Below, in pieces: positions 15,334-24,821 of a DNA stretch of 64,000 nucleotides (position 1 is its first letter; each line of letters opens with the position of its first letter). This stretch comes from Microbacterium maritypicum MF109 (lineage in GTDB: Bacteria; Actinomycetota; Actinomycetes; Actinomycetales; Microbacteriaceae): contig NZ_ATAO01000228.1 in NCBI RefSeq assembly GCF_000455825.1, positions 62,001 through 126,000 of the forward strand, in the 5' to 3' direction. The position numbers and the translations under genes are program-made. The notes below the pieces were generated by a model. That model saw only the letters and a list, made by a program, of their open reading frames with translations. It was not told the DNA's origin and made no database searches.

Positions 15334-16833
15334 GTGTCCGACACCCCCGCACCCCACACCGACCCGCTTCTCGTCGCCGCACTCGCTTCTGATCTCGACG
15401 CCGCCGACCTGCGTTCCGCGCCCCTTCGCCGACTGTGGGGCGAGGAGGCCGACGATGCCCTCGCCCGCGGGATGAGAGAGCCTATCCTGCGCGCGATCGC
15501 CGGTGACGGGGGCGTGCTGGCGACCCTGGGACGCCTCCTGGTGCTCGGCATGCCGCAGCCGCGGGTGGCGGTCGCCGCCGCATTGCCGCAGCTCGGCGTG
15601 GACGGGCTCGTGGCGCTCGCACTCGCGAAAGCCGATGCCGATACCGTGACCCCGACCGTCCTGCTGCGTCCACAGTCGTTCGTAGACGCCGACGGCGTCG
15701 GGGAGTGGTGGATCGCCAGCGACCTCGATGAGGTCGCGCTCGACGGCCCTCTTCCTCTCGACCACGTGCTCGGGGTCGGCGGGGCGTCGCGCACTCTCGC
15801 CGAGACGATCGTTCCCATCCAGGTCGATCGCGCGCTCGATCTGGGGACCGGGTGCGGGATCCAGGCGCTCCTCGTCGCCCGTCGGGCCGGCACCGTGATC
15901 GCGACCGACATCTCGGAGCGCGCCCTGGCCTTCGCGGAACTCAACGCCCGCCTCAACGGCGTGGCCAACATCGAGTTCCGACACGGCAGCATGTTCGAGC
16001 CCGTCGCGGGCGAGGCCTTCGACCTGATCGTCTCCAACCCGCCGTTCGTCATCACCCCCCGGATGGACGGCGTCCCGGCGTACGAATACCGCGACGGCGG
16101 ACTGGAGGGAGACGCGCTCGTCGAGCAGTTCGTGCGGAGCGCACCCGCGTATCTGACGCAGCACGGCATCGCCCAGCTGCTCGGCAATTGGGAGTCGCGG
16201 GCCGGGATCACGGGCCTCGCACGTCTCGACGCGTGGGTGCCGAGCGACATCGACCTCTGGGTGATCGAACGCGAGGAGCTGTCGCCGCTCGGCTACGCGG
16301 AGTTGTGGATCCGTGACGGCGGCACCACACCCCGCGACCCTGCATTCACCCCGTTGCTGACCGCCTGGCTTGACGACTTCGCCGCGCGAGGGGTGACGTC
16401 GGTCGGATTCGGCTACGTACTGATGCGGCGAGGCTCGACGCCTCCGCTTCGCCGTACGGAGCGCATCGCCCAGCCGGTCTCCAACGTCGGTGCCGCTCTC
16501 GGTACCGGGCTGGCCGCGCACGACGCCCTCGCCGACGGGCTTCCTGCAACGCTGGTGACGGCACCCGATGTCACCGAGGCCCGGCACCTGCTTCCGGGCA
16601 ACGACGACCCGAGCGTCATCGAGCTGCGACAGGGCGGCGGCTTCGCCCGGACGGTGAACGTGGATCCCGCGCTCGCCGGGTTCGTGGGCGCGTGCGACGG
16701 CGAGCTCACCGTGGTGCAGATCGTCTCGGCGCTGGCCGACCTCTTCGAGGTTCCGCTCCCGGATCTGTGGGCCGAGATCGAGCCACGCATCCGGTCACTC
16801 GTGCTCGACGGCATCCTGGTACCGGGGGAATAG
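15334..16833 (+). CDS. SAM-dependent methyltransferase (HemK/PrmC-like catalytic domain)
   Basis: A protein of about 499 residues. The SAM-binding motif ALDLGTGCGIQAL is near residues 168-180 and the catalytic-type motif SNPPF near 235, as in PrmC/RlmF-type enzymes that methylate glutamine or bases. About 150 residues precede the fold and about 200 follow it, longer than PrmC; this architecture is known in actinobacteria as a DUF7059-containing methyltransferase. The substrate is unknown. The start at 15334 is chosen from the TAGAGT element seven bases upstream; a GTG at 15325 is the alternative. It is divergent from the DUF6049 gene. Confidence 0.82.
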   Translation: MSDTPAPHTDPLLVAALASDLDAADLRSAPLRRLWGEEADDALARGMREPILRAIAGDGGVLATLGRLLVLGMPQPRVAVAAALPQLGVDGLVALALAKADADTVTPTVLLRPQSFVDADGVGEWWIASDLDEVALDGPLPLDHVLGVGGASRTLAETIVPIQVDRALDLGTGCGIQALLVARRAGTVIATDISERALAFAELNARLNGVANIEFRHGSMFEPVAGEAFDLIVSNPPFVITPRMDGVPAYEYRDGGLEGDALVEQFVRSAPAYLTQHGIAQLLGNWESRAGITGLARLDAWVPSDIDLWVIEREELSPLGYAELWIRDGGTTPRDPAFTPLLTAWLDDFAARGVTSVGFGYVLMRRGSTPPLRRTERIAQPVSNVGAALGTGLAAHDALADGLPATLVTAPDVTEARHLLPGNDDPSVIELRQGGGFARTVNVDPALAGFVGACDGELTVVQIVSALADLFEVPLPDLWAEIEPRIRSLVLDGILVPGE

Positions 16834-16861
16834 ACGGCGTTTCCATGCGTTGGAATAGATC

Positions 16862-17917
16862 ATGAAGGCTTTCGGATTCCTCTCCTTCGGGCACTATGCG
16901 GATGTGCCCGGCTCAGCGACCCGCACCGCGGGGGACATGCTGAAGCAGACCATCGCGATCGCCGAGGGCGCAGACGAGATCGGTGTGAACGGCGCATACG
17001 TTCGTGTGCACCATTGGGCGCGTCAGGCGGCTTCGCCGATGCCCCTGTTGACGGCCATGGCGGCGCGCACGAAGCGCATCGAGGTCGGCACCGGGGTGAT
17101 CGACATGCGCTACGAGAACCCGTTCCAGTTCGCGGAAGAAGCGGCCGCGCTGGATCTGATCTCCGACGGACGCATCGCGCTCGGGGTGAGCCGCGGTTCA
17201 CCCGAGACGGCTCTGCGCGGCTATGAGACCTTCGGCTACGTCGATGAGGAGGACACCGAGCGCGGGAGCGTCATCGCCCGGGAGAAGTTCGACCTGTTCC
17301 TGCGCGCGATCGACGGCGAGGGAATCGCCCCCGGTGATCCCCGCATGGTGGGCGCCGGACGCTACCTCGCGATCGAGCCGCAGTCGCCGACGCTTCGCGA
17401 TCACGTCTGGTGGGGATCGGGCTCGCGTCCCACCGCGATCGAGACGGGTCGCAAGGGCCTGAACATGATGAGCTCGACGCTCGTCACCGAGGCCACAGGG
17501 CAGCCGTTCCACGAGTTGCAGCGTGAGCAGATCGACCTCTTCCGCTCGGCGTACAAGGAGGCCGGTCACACCGGCACACCGCGCGTCTCGGTCAGTCGCA
17601 GCGTGTTCCCGCTGGTGTCCGATATGGACCGGGCCTACTTCGGCCTTCGCAGCGAGGAGAACGCCGACCAGATCGGCATCATCGACGGCTTCCGTTCCAC
17701 GTTCGGCAAGACCTATGCGGCGGAGCCCGACGTGCTGATCGAACAGCTGAAGCAGGACGAGGCGGTGATGGCCGCTGACACCCTGATGCTGACGATCCCG
17801 AACCAGCTCGGGCCGGAGTACAACCTGCACGTGTTGGAGTCGTTCGCGAAGCATGTGGCACCTGCACTCGGATGGAAGCCGAACACGGAAGGGCCCGTTC
17901 AGGGCGACGCCGTCTGA
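16862..17917 (+). CDS. LLM-class flavin-dependent oxidoreductase
   Basis: A 351-residue luciferase-like monooxygenase-superfamily protein. The N terminus runs MKAFGFLSFGHY, followed by YVRVHHWARQAASPMPLL, GTGVIDMRYENP, and SDGRIALGVSRGSPETALRGY, all typical of the F420/FMN-binding TIM barrel. The DHVWWGSGSR segment lies later. Such proteins use reduced FMN or F420 to oxidise small molecules; the substrate here is not evident. It begins 28 bases after the methyltransferase stop, so it may share a transcript. Confidence 0.88.
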   Translation: MKAFGFLSFGHYADVPGSATRTAGDMLKQTIAIAEGADEIGVNGAYVRVHHWARQAASPMPLLTAMAARTKRIEVGTGVIDMRYENPFQFAEEAAALDLISDGRIALGVSRGSPETALRGYETFGYVDEEDTERGSVIAREKFDLFLRAIDGEGIAPGDPRMVGAGRYLAIEPQSPTLRDHVWWGSGSRPTAIETGRKGLNMMSSTLVTEATGQPFHELQREQIDLFRSAYKEAGHTGTPRVSVSRSVFPLVSDMDRAYFGLRSEENADQIGIIDGFRSTFGKTYAAEPDVLIEQLKQDEAVMAADTLMLTIPNQLGPEYNLHVLESFAKHVAPALGWKPNTEGPVQGDAV

Positions 17918-18016
17918 ACACTACCCTCGTCCTTGACAAGGCGTCGCTGAACGCTGACGCTGGGTGACGGCGCGTCGATGGACGCGTCGTCACCCCGTGC
18001 AGTTCCGGAGGCAGTC

Positions 18017-18667
18017 ATGACCCGTGTTCGCGTCGATCTCAACATCTCGCTCGACGGCTTCGCCACGACGACGGATCAGACTCCCGAGAACCCGTTCGGC
18101 GAGGACTGGGGGCGGTTGACGGCGGCATATACGGCAACCCGCACGTTCCACGAACGCGTCTTCCATGACACCAGCGGGGCGGGCACCACCGGCGTGGACG
18201 AGAAGTACGCCTCGCACTACTTCGAGAACATCGGCGCCGAGATCATGGGGGCAGGGATGTTCGGGCTCCACGCGAACCCGGACGACCCCGACTGGCGCGG
18301 GTGGTGGGGAGAGGAGCCGCCGTTCCAGGCTCCGGTGTTCGTGCTCACGCACACTCCGCGTCCGTCGATCGAGTTCGCCAACGGCACGAGCTTCCACTTC
18401 CTGTCTGCCGAGCCCGAGGAGGCGCTCCGGAAGGCGGTCGCCGCTGCGGATGGACGCGACGTGCGCGTCGGAGGCGGGGCGACGACCGTGCGCGAGTATC
18501 TTCGCGCCGGACTCGTCGACGACCTGCATGTGGGGATCACGCCGATCCTGATCGGCAGCGGGATCCGCCTGTGGGACGACCTGCGCGGGTTCGAGTCGGG
18601 CTACCGCGTGACCTCGGAGGTCGCCGAGTCCGGTGTCACGCACATCACGTTCTCCCGCGAGGGCTGA
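18017..18667 (+). CDS. Dihydrofolate reductase-like (RibD C-terminal domain) protein
   Basis: A 216-residue protein of the RibD_C/DHFR-like family. It begins TRVRVDLNISLDGFATT, the usual first strand and SLDGF turn, and contains GAGMFG and GGGATTVREYLRAGLVDDLHVGITPIL, the NADPH-binding and C-terminal core. GGAGG six bases before the ATG at 18017 supports this start over an upstream ATG at 17978. Family members reduce small ketones or pteridine-like compounds; no substrate can be named. It follows the LLM oxidoreductase by 100 bases. Confidence 0.85.
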   Translation: MTRVRVDLNISLDGFATTTDQTPENPFGEDWGRLTAAYTATRTFHERVFHDTSGAGTTGVDEKYASHYFENIGAEIMGAGMFGLHANPDDPDWRGWWGEEPPFQAPVFVLTHTPRPSIEFANGTSFHFLSAEPEEALRKAVAAADGRDVRVGGGATTVREYLRAGLVDDLHVGITPILIGSGIRLWDDLRGFESGYRVTSEVAESGVTHITFSREG

Positions 18668-18703
18668 CCCGGGCAGGCGGGGTCGATCTGGAAAGCTGGA
18701 CCG

Positions 18704-19126
18704 GTGCGCATCCGACCGTTCCAGCCCGAAGACACCGATGCCGTCGTGGCCCTGTGGGAGACCGCAGGTCTCACGAGACCGTGGAACGACCCGCTTCAGG
18801 ACATCGCCCGCAAGGCGACTGTGCAGCCGCATCTCTTCGTGGTGGCGGAGGACGAGACAGGGCGGATCCTCGGTTCGGTCATGGCCGGCTACGACGGACA
18901 TCGCGGGTGGATGAACTATCTCGCCACGCATCTCGATGCACGAGGGCTCGGGGTGGGCAGGGCACTCGTCGCCCACGTCGAGGCCGGTCTGCGCGAGCTG
19001 GGCTGCCCCAAGGTGAACCTGCAGGTGCGGTCGGGGAACGCCCAGGTCGTCGAGTTCTACCGACGCCTCGGCTACGAGATCGACGACACGGTCGACCTGG
19101 GCAAGAGGCTCATCGCCGACGTGTAG
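18704..19126 (+). CDS. GNAT family N-acetyltransferase
   Basis: A 140-residue acetyltransferase with the whole GNAT fold: MRIRPFQPEDTDAVVALWE at the start, a G-S-V-MAGYDGHRGW strand pair, the acetyl-CoA loop ARGLGVGRALVAHVE, and the C-terminal VRSGNAQVVEFYRRLGYE. It strongly resembles the YpeA-type subgroup of unknown substrate. It starts at GTG 18704, 37 bases after the DHFR-like gene, and is probably in the same transcript. Confidence 0.9.
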   Translation: MRIRPFQPEDTDAVVALWETAGLTRPWNDPLQDIARKATVQPHLFVVAEDETGRILGSVMAGYDGHRGWMNYLATHLDARGLGVGRALVAHVEAGLRELGCPKVNLQVRSGNAQVVEFYRRLGYEIDDTVDLGKRLIADV

Positions 19127-19164
19127 TCGGGAGGAATCCACTTCTCAGCGATCCGGTATATCAG

Positions 19165-19170
19165 TACGCT
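19165..19170 (+). promoter_or_regulatory. -10 element of a leaderless promoter
   Basis: TACGCT lies six bases before the ATG at 19177, the TANNNT-N6-start arrangement seen elsewhere in the window. Confidence 0.5.
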
Positions 19171-19176
19171 GACGCC

Positions 19177-21120
19177 ATGCGTTTTCGCCGCAACGGGATC
19201 ATCGCCGGATCGATCGTCCTCATCGCCGTGCTCGTCGGCGCCCTTCCTGCCGCGGCGGCGGTGACGTCGTGGGCTACGTGGGGCCCGCTCGCCGGCACGA
19301 GCGGTGCCTACACGACGACGGTGCAGGTGGCGCCCGATCCTGCGCTCACCGCCACCATGACCAGCGACTCTCGCGCCGGGCAGGTCGGGGTCATCTCCGG
19401 GACGTCGATCTGGCTGTCCGAGGGCACACCCATCGGGGCGAAGTACGGATCGAGCAGGGACCAGCCGTACCTGAATCTGCGGCCCAAAGCCGACAACGCG
19501 ATGAGTCCCTCGACGACGACCTACTCATTCGCCGCACCCACTCCGACCTCGGGATGGGCCTTCGCGCTCGGCGACATCGACTCCGACAGCGTGCGCATCC
19601 ACGCCGTCGCGCCCGACGGGCACGTGCTGAGTGCCGCCGAGCTCGGCCTCCGAGACCGCTTCAACTACTGCGCCCCGGGTGTCGCCGGAAAGCCGGCGTG
19701 CAACGGTGCGGCGGACGACGTCCCGGCATGGGATGCCACGACCCTCACCCTGACCGGAAACCCCGCGGCCGCCGACACCAACGGCTCCGCGGCCTGGTTC
19801 GAGCCCTCGACCCCCATCCGCTCCCTCAGCTTCATCTTCACCCGCCGGGCCGGTCTTCCCGTCTACCAGACCTGGTTCGTCTCGGCAGCGAACGACATCC
19901 GAGGCACCGTCACAGACGCGGTCACCGGTCCTCTGGGCGGTGTCGCCCTGACGCTGACAGACGGCAACGGCTCGATCGTCGACAGGACGACCACTGCATC
20001 GGACGGCACCTATTCGTTCCCCGGTTTCATCGCCACCGACGGATACCGCGTGAGCGTGACGGCACCCGAGGACAAGATCGCGGTCGGACAGACCACGACC
20101 CCGGTCAACCTCAGCGGCGGCAATGCCGAGGGGGTCGACTTCACGGTGCGAGACATCATCCCCTCGCCCGTCACCGGTCTGGTTGTCGACGTGGACGGCA
20201 ACCCGATGGCGGGTATCGCGGTCACGATCGGCGGACAGACCATGATGACCGACGCTGATGGACGGTATCTGTTCGACATGGTCCTGGACGGGCCGCAGGA
20301 AGCGAGCATCGCCCGTCCGACCGGATACACCGTCGTCAGCGCCCCGCCGGGGTTCGTGGTTCCCGCAGACAACGAGGATCTGATCACCCTCGCCGACTTC
20401 GTCATCAAGGCGGATCCGAGTCTGAGCGGCGCCGTACGGTGGAATGGAAGCGGGGTGCCCGGCGTCACGGTCACCGCTGTGCTGCAGGGTGGGGACACGC
20501 TCACGGCCGTGACCGGAGCGGACGGCGGATATGCGTTCCCGCGCCTGCCCGCCGGCAGCTACACGGTGACGATGACGACGCCCGAGGGGTATATCGCCAC
20601 ATCTCCTGTCAGCCGCACCGCACCAGTCGCGGGAACGGACGTCACGGGTGTGGACTTCGACCTGGCGCGGTTGGGGGCCATCGACGGCACGGTGCGCACC
20701 GACGGCGGCACTCCCATCGGGGGTGTGGTGATCGACGTGAATGGACCCGGGGGTCCCCAGCAGTACACGACTGGCGCCGACGGCACCTACGGTCTCGGCA
20801 GCCTCGCTCCTGGAACCTACGAGCTGAGCGTGCGCACGCCGAACGGCAGCAGTGTGGTCGGCGCGGCGACCCGCACCGTCGTGATCTCCGCTGCCGGCGA
20901 GTCCATCGAGGGGCAGGACTTCACTCTCGCGGCGGTCGTCGGCCCACCATTGCCGTCGCCCGGTCCTTCGACCGGAAACGGGAACAGCAGCGGCAGCGGA
21001 CGACTGCCTGCAACCGGACTCGGACCCGAGACGTTCGCCTGGGCGGCGGGCGGTGCGGTCGTGATCATCCTCGGCGCGACTCTCCTGATCGTCTCCCGCC
21101 GGCGCTCAGGGCGGCAGTAG
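19177..21120 (+). CDS. LPXTG-type cell-surface protein with SdrD-B/CarboxypepD-like repeats
   Basis: A 647-residue surface protein. A basic start and hydrophobic signal peptide end near PAAAAV. The N-terminal half (about 30-240) is a large unrecognised domain with one CX-type cysteine pair. About four Ig-like carboxypeptidase-regulatory/SdrD-B-like repeats follow (signature GTVTD..G.P..GV.V...G......T..DG.Y.F). It ends with a Ser/Gly/Pro linker, the sortase motif LPATG, a hydrophobic span and RRRSG. It is predicted to be sortase-anchored and adhesive or structural. A longer upstream reading (from 18301) crosses two other genes and is not real. Confidence 0.88.
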   Translation: MRFRRNGIIAGSIVLIAVLVGALPAAAAVTSWATWGPLAGTSGAYTTTVQVAPDPALTATMTSDSRAGQVGVISGTSIWLSEGTPIGAKYGSSRDQPYLNLRPKADNAMSPSTTTYSFAAPTPTSGWAFALGDIDSDSVRIHAVAPDGHVLSAAELGLRDRFNYCAPGVAGKPACNGAADDVPAWDATTLTLTGNPAAADTNGSAAWFEPSTPIRSLSFIFTRRAGLPVYQTWFVSAANDIRGTVTDAVTGPLGGVALTLTDGNGSIVDRTTTASDGTYSFPGFIATDGYRVSVTAPEDKIAVGQTTTPVNLSGGNAEGVDFTVRDIIPSPVTGLVVDVDGNPMAGIAVTIGGQTMMTDADGRYLFDMVLDGPQEASIARPTGYTVVSAPPGFVVPADNEDLITLADFVIKADPSLSGAVRWNGSGVPGVTVTAVLQGGDTLTAVTGADGGYAFPRLPAGSYTVTMTTPEGYIATSPVSRTAPVAGTDVTGVDFDLARLGAIDGTVRTDGGTPIGGVVIDVNGPGGPQQYTTGADGTYGLGSLAPGTYELSVRTPNGSSVVGAATRTVVISAAGESIEGQDFTLAAVVGPPLPSPGPSTGNGNSSGSGRLPATGLGPETFAWAAGGAVVIILGATLLIVSRRRSGRQ

Positions 21121-21141
21121 CCCGGTGGCCGCAAGTCGCGG

Positions 21142-22908
21142 TCAACTGCCGCTCGGCGGACCGAACAGCTCCTCGCCGTGCTCGTGCAGCAGCTTGTACG
21201 CGTCGGCGAAGGTCTCCGGCTCCTGCTCACCGGGCTTGCCGTATCGCGCGAGGAGTAGGCCGAGCAGACCGCGTGCGGGCGGCGTGAGAGGCTTCAGCTG
21301 ATCCTTCTCTCCGGGCTGTGGTGCCGTGTCCTCCGGGTTGGGCGGCGTGTAGGCCGGGGTGGTCACCGGCCAGTCGGACGGATGCCGCGGCTTGTCGAGG
21401 TTGACGACGTTCAGGAGCGTGTTCGCCGACTCATCCCGGTCGTTGAGGGGCGTCAGGCCGTGCAGGCGAGAGAGGGTCGCGGTCACGGATCCGTGATGCA
21501 TCTCGTCATGGATGATGCTGCCGCGCTTGGTATAGGCCGAGACGGCGATGGCCGGCACCCGGCACCCGAGCCGATCGAAGGTGAAGCCCATCTCACCCGG
21601 GCCGGTCTCGGGCGTCGGCTTCGTCACGGCGGGCGGCGGCACGTGGTCGTAGCACCCGCCGTGCTCGTCGAAGGTGATGAGCAGCAGGGTGTTGACGGCG
21701 TTGGAGCCCTTCGGGGAAGCGCTCGTGCGCACCGCCTCGTAGATGTCGTGGATGAGGCGGTCTCCGGCACGCACGTCAGAGATCGCACTGTCGAACACGG
21801 CCTCACCGTCGACCTCGCTCTCGCGGGGGGAACCGAAAGGAGGGTGGAAGTCGTTGTGGTCGTAAACCATCCGCGGCTCGATGAAGGCGTATGCGGGGAG
21901 CGTGCCGTCCTTCGCCTCGGCGTAGAAGTCCTCCATCGTTCCGAAATGATCGGTGCGCCAATACTTCTCCAGCACCGCCGCATGCAGCATGCCGGTGAAC
22001 GAGACGAGCTGGAGCTTGTCGATGTAGATCTTCCAGCTCACCTTCTTGTCTTCGAGCCGGTTGAACACCGTGGGCGCTGCCGGCGCATCCAACCACTTCC
22101 GGTAGCCGCCTCCGGCCTGGTTGGTCACGAAACCGTGAGACGTGGAGGCGTGGAAGAACGAACGGTTGCAGAAGGTCTGCGAGGGCACTCCGGCGTACCA
22201 GTGGTCGAACACCGCGAACTCCGAGGCGAGCGTCGACAGCACCGGCAGCATCTCGGGAGAGAACGAGCCCATGATGTGCGCGGCTTCGTCGGGCCGGGGA
22301 TCCACACCCTTGCGCAGGCGTCGGAAGTTGATGATGTAGTCCTCGAGGAAACCCGACATCGTGGCCTTCTCGCCGCGCGTCGGGGCGTTGAAGGGCGCGG
22401 TCATCTCGTCGACGAAGAGGTCGGCGTTCGTCGGAGGATCGACCGTGCCGAAGATCTGCGTGTTGACGTGCGGGTACTCCTCGCCCGGGTCCGGGTCGGG
22501 AAGACTCATGATCCGGTCGGTGTCGCCCTCGTACACGTGCGCGTCGACGACCGTGCCGTCGGAGGCGGTGTTGCTGTAGGAGCCGAATTCCAGACCCTCG
22601 AACGTCTCGCCCGCCGGGAGGTTCTCCTTCGAGTACAGGTACCCGAGCAGGTTGTCGAAGGAGCGGTTCTCGCCCATCACGACGACGAGGTGATCGAAAC
22701 CGGGTTCGCTGCGCGGCGTGAGGGCGGCGAACGGATCGGGATCCGCCGCGAAACCGTCGCGACCGTTACCGGCGATGGAGGCTCCGATGGCCGCGCCGCC
22801 GACACCGCCGACCACCGCGCCGGCGAGGGCGGCGCCGCCCACCTTGAAGAAGCCTCGGCGGGAGGCATCGCGGGGGGCGTCGGGGGAGGGGGAATCTTCG
22901 TCGGCCAT
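21142..22908 (-). CDS. Tat-exported phosphoesterase (phospholipase C / acid phosphatase family)
   Basis: A 588-residue exported hydrolase of the PF04185 phosphoesterase family, which includes bacterial phospholipase C and acid phosphatase AcpA. A twin-arginine signal (SRRGFFK, R17-R18) precedes a long Gly/Ala hydrophobic stretch. The family signature GENRSFDNLLGYL is near residues 80-92, and FDEHGGCYDHVPPP is in the second half. It acts outside the membrane on phosphate esters. TAGGAT lies six bases before the start, so the gene probably has its own leaderless promoter. It is separated from the upstream ABC operon by a terminator. Confidence 0.9.
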   Translation of the reverse strand: MADEDSPSPDAPRDASRRGFFKVGGAALAGAVVGGVGGAAIGASIAGNGRDGFAADPDPFAALTPRSEPGFDHLVVVMGENRSFDNLLGYLYSKENLPAGETFEGLEFGSYSNTASDGTVVDAHVYEGDTDRIMSLPDPDPGEEYPHVNTQIFGTVDPPTNADLFVDEMTAPFNAPTRGEKATMSGFLEDYIINFRRLRKGVDPRPDEAAHIMGSFSPEMLPVLSTLASEFAVFDHWYAGVPSQTFCNRSFFHASTSHGFVTNQAGGGYRKWLDAPAAPTVFNRLEDKKVSWKIYIDKLQLVSFTGMLHAAVLEKYWRTDHFGTMEDFYAEAKDGTLPAYAFIEPRMVYDHNDFHPPFGSPRESEVDGEAVFDSAISDVRAGDRLIHDIYEAVRTSASPKGSNAVNTLLLITFDEHGGCYDHVPPPAVTKPTPETGPGEMGFTFDRLGCRVPAIAVSAYTKRGSIIHDEMHHGSVTATLSRLHGLTPLNDRDESANTLLNVVNLDKPRHPSDWPVTTPAYTPPNPEDTAPQPGEKDQLKPLTPPARGLLGLLLARYGKPGEQEPETFADAYKLLHEHGEELFGPPSGS

Positions 22909-22914
22909 GCCGCG

Positions 22915-22920
22915 ATCCTA
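22915..22920 (-). promoter_or_regulatory. -10 element for the phosphoesterase gene
   Basis: TAGGAT on the minus strand, six bases upstream of the ATG at 22908. Confidence 0.5.
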
Positions 22921-22928
22921 CGACGGTG

Positions 22929-22966
22929 CCGCTCCTCGTCGGAGGGCGCCCTCCGACGAGGAGCGG
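22929..22966. terminator. Terminator of the ABC/DUF3830 operon
   Basis: A perfect 38-base palindrome (two 19-base arms, CCGCTCCTCG... / ...CGAGGAGCGG) ten bases after the ABC ATPase stop. It separates the operon from the phosphoesterase gene, which has its own -10 element. Confidence 0.85.
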
Positions 22967-22975
22967 ATCTGTTCG

Positions 22976-24019
22976 TCAGGCCGCGGCGATCCAGAGCACG
23001 GCACCCTCTCGCCAGCCGAGACCGGCCGCACCCTCGGGGATCGGCGCCTCGTGCCGCGGACGCACGACGCGCATCCGCTTTCCCGCGAGCTCGACGATGT
23101 AGACGACGTCGGCGCCTCGGTAGACATGGGTGACGACCTCGACACGTACCGGAGCGTCGCCTCCGATCGTCGGGGAGAGCCGCAGATCTTCCTGGCGGAG
23201 CACCACCTCGCCGGCGCCATCGGGGCCCGCGCCGGTCATCGGCACCTGGATCGTGGTGCCATTCAATGTCGCCACGGCGCCGGAACGGGTCGCAGGCAGC
23301 AGGTTCGCGGCACCGATGAAGTCGGCGGCGAAGGGAGTGCGCGGTGCTCCGTAGAGCTCGGCCGGTGCGCCCTCCTGCTCGATCACACCCGCGTTCATGA
23401 GGACGATGCGGTCCGAGAGGCTCATCGCCTCCTCCTGGTCGTGGGTGACGAACACGGTGGTCAGGCCGAGCGTGCGGTGCAGTTCCTTCAGCTCGACCTG
23501 CATGTCCTCCCGTAGGCGGGCATCGAGGTTCGACAGCGGCTCGTCGAGCAGCAGTACGCGCGGCTCGAACGCGATGGCACGGGCCAGGGCGACGCGCTGC
23601 TGTTGTCCGCCCGACAGCTGCGCCGGCATCCGATCGGCCAGGTGGCCCATCTGCACGCGCTCGAGCGCACGGACGGCGAGTTCCTTCTGCTCGGCCTTGG
23701 TCTTCTCGCCCGACATGCGCAGACCGAAGCGCACGTTCTCGACGACGCTCATGTGCGGGAACAGCGCATAGCTCTGGAACATCATGCCGAGGTGGCGCTT
23801 CTCGGGCGGGAGCCCGGTCACATCCTGGCCTGCGATCTCGATCGTGCCGCCGCTGGGCGACTCGAGGCCCGCGATGCAGCGCAGGAGCGTGGTCTTGCCG
23901 CACCCCGAGGGCCCGAGCAAGGAGACGAACTCCCCCGAACGCATCGAGATGTCGATGCCCTTGAGCACCTTCGTCCCTTTGAAGTCCTTGGTGAGAGCAG
24001 TGATGGTGAGTGTTGTCAT
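22976..24019 (-). CDS. ABC transporter ATP-binding protein (PotA-like, with TOBE domain)
   Basis: A 347-residue import ATPase. Walker A LGPSGCGKTTLLRC, the signature LSGGQQQRVALARA and Walker B VLLLDEPLSNLD appear in order within the first 170 residues; the rest is a TOBE-type regulatory domain. It resembles PotA/FbpC-type ATPases of spermidine/putrescine, iron or thiamine importers. The ATG at 24019 overlaps the TGA of the permease gene. It is the last gene of the seven-gene operon and is followed by a strong terminator. Confidence 0.9.
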   Translation of the reverse strand: MTTLTITALTKDFKGTKVLKGIDISMRSGEFVSLLGPSGCGKTTLLRCIAGLESPSGGTIEIAGQDVTGLPPEKRHLGMMFQSYALFPHMSVVENVRFGLRMSGEKTKAEQKELAVRALERVQMGHLADRMPAQLSGGQQQRVALARAIAFEPRVLLLDEPLSNLDARLREDMQVELKELHRTLGLTTVFVTHDQEEAMSLSDRIVLMNAGVIEQEGAPAELYGAPRTPFAADFIGAANLLPATRSGAVATLNGTTIQVPMTGAGPDGAGEVVLRQEDLRLSPTIGGDAPVRVEVVTHVYRGADVVYIVELAGKRMRVVRPRHEAPIPEGAAGLGWREGAVLWIAAA

Positions 24020-24819
24020 CAGACGAACAACCTTCCCAGGCCGATGATGCGTTCGAGCACGATCATGAGGACGACGGTGAGCAGGACCATGAGAGTCGAG
24101 ACGGCGGCCACGGTGGGCGACGTGCTGAACTCCAGCTGGCCGTAGATGGCGATGGGCAGGGTCTCGAGCTGCGGAGTACGCAGGAAGAGGGCGATGACCG
24201 CATCGTCGAACGAGATGTTGAAGGCGAAGAACGCGCCGGCGGCGATGCCGGGGCGGGCGATGGGGAGCACCACCAGGCGGTAGCGGTTCCAGGTGCTGGC
24301 GCCCAGGGTGCGTGCCGCCTCTTCCGTGAAGTGGTCGGCCCTGGTCATGACACCTGTGACGGTGCGCATGACATAGGGGATCGCGATCACGACGTGGATC
24401 GCGATCAGGACACCCACATTCGGCGACCCGATCGTGAGTGAGGAGATGGACAGTGCGCCGATGGCGAGGATGATCGTGGGGATCGTCAGCGGCGACATCA
24501 GCAGCCCCTGGATGGCGGCACCGCCGGGGACCTTGAAGCGGGTGAGGGCGAGAGCGGCTGCGGTGCCGATGGCTGCGGCGACGATCGCGACCGTGATGCC
24601 GACCAGCAGACTCAGCCGAAACGGCTCGAGATACGTGTCGGAGGTGAGCGCCTCGACGTACCACTCGAGCGTGAAGCCCTGACCGGGAAAGGTCAGGAAG
24701 CGGTTCTCGCCGATCGAGGCTCCGGCGACGACCATGAGCGGCACGAGCATGTAGAGCGTCACCACGACGCCGAGGACGATGGCGAGGACCCCGCCGAGGA
24801 TCGGAACGGAACGGACCAT
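24019..24819 (-). CDS. ABC transporter permease (PotC-like)
   Basis: A 266-residue membrane protein with about six hydrophobic segments and the binding-protein-dependent transport EAA loop EEAARTLGASTWNRYRLVVLPIARPG, which docks onto the ATPase. With the upstream permease it forms the channel of a PotBC-type importer. The ATG at 24819 is chosen; a GTG two codons earlier overlaps the preceding stop. Confidence 0.9.
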   Translation of the reverse strand: MVRSVPILGGVLAIVLGVVVTLYMLVPLMVVAGASIGENRFLTFPGQGFTLEWYVEALTSDTYLEPFRLSLLVGITVAIVAAAIGTAAALALTRFKVPGGAAIQGLLMSPLTIPTIILAIGALSISSLTIGSPNVGVLIAIHVVIAIPYVMRTVTGVMTRADHFTEEAARTLGASTWNRYRLVVLPIARPGIAAGAFFAFNISFDDAVIALFLRTPQLETLPIAIYGQLEFSTSPTVAAVSTLMVLLTVVLMIVLERIIGLGRLFV

Positions 24820-24821
24820 GG

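Noticed and set aside
18301..21120. A 939-residue open reading frame on the plus strand.
   Set aside because: Its first 290 codons overlap the DHFR-like and GNAT genes in another frame. The signal peptide at 19177 and a -10 element just upstream define the real surface protein.
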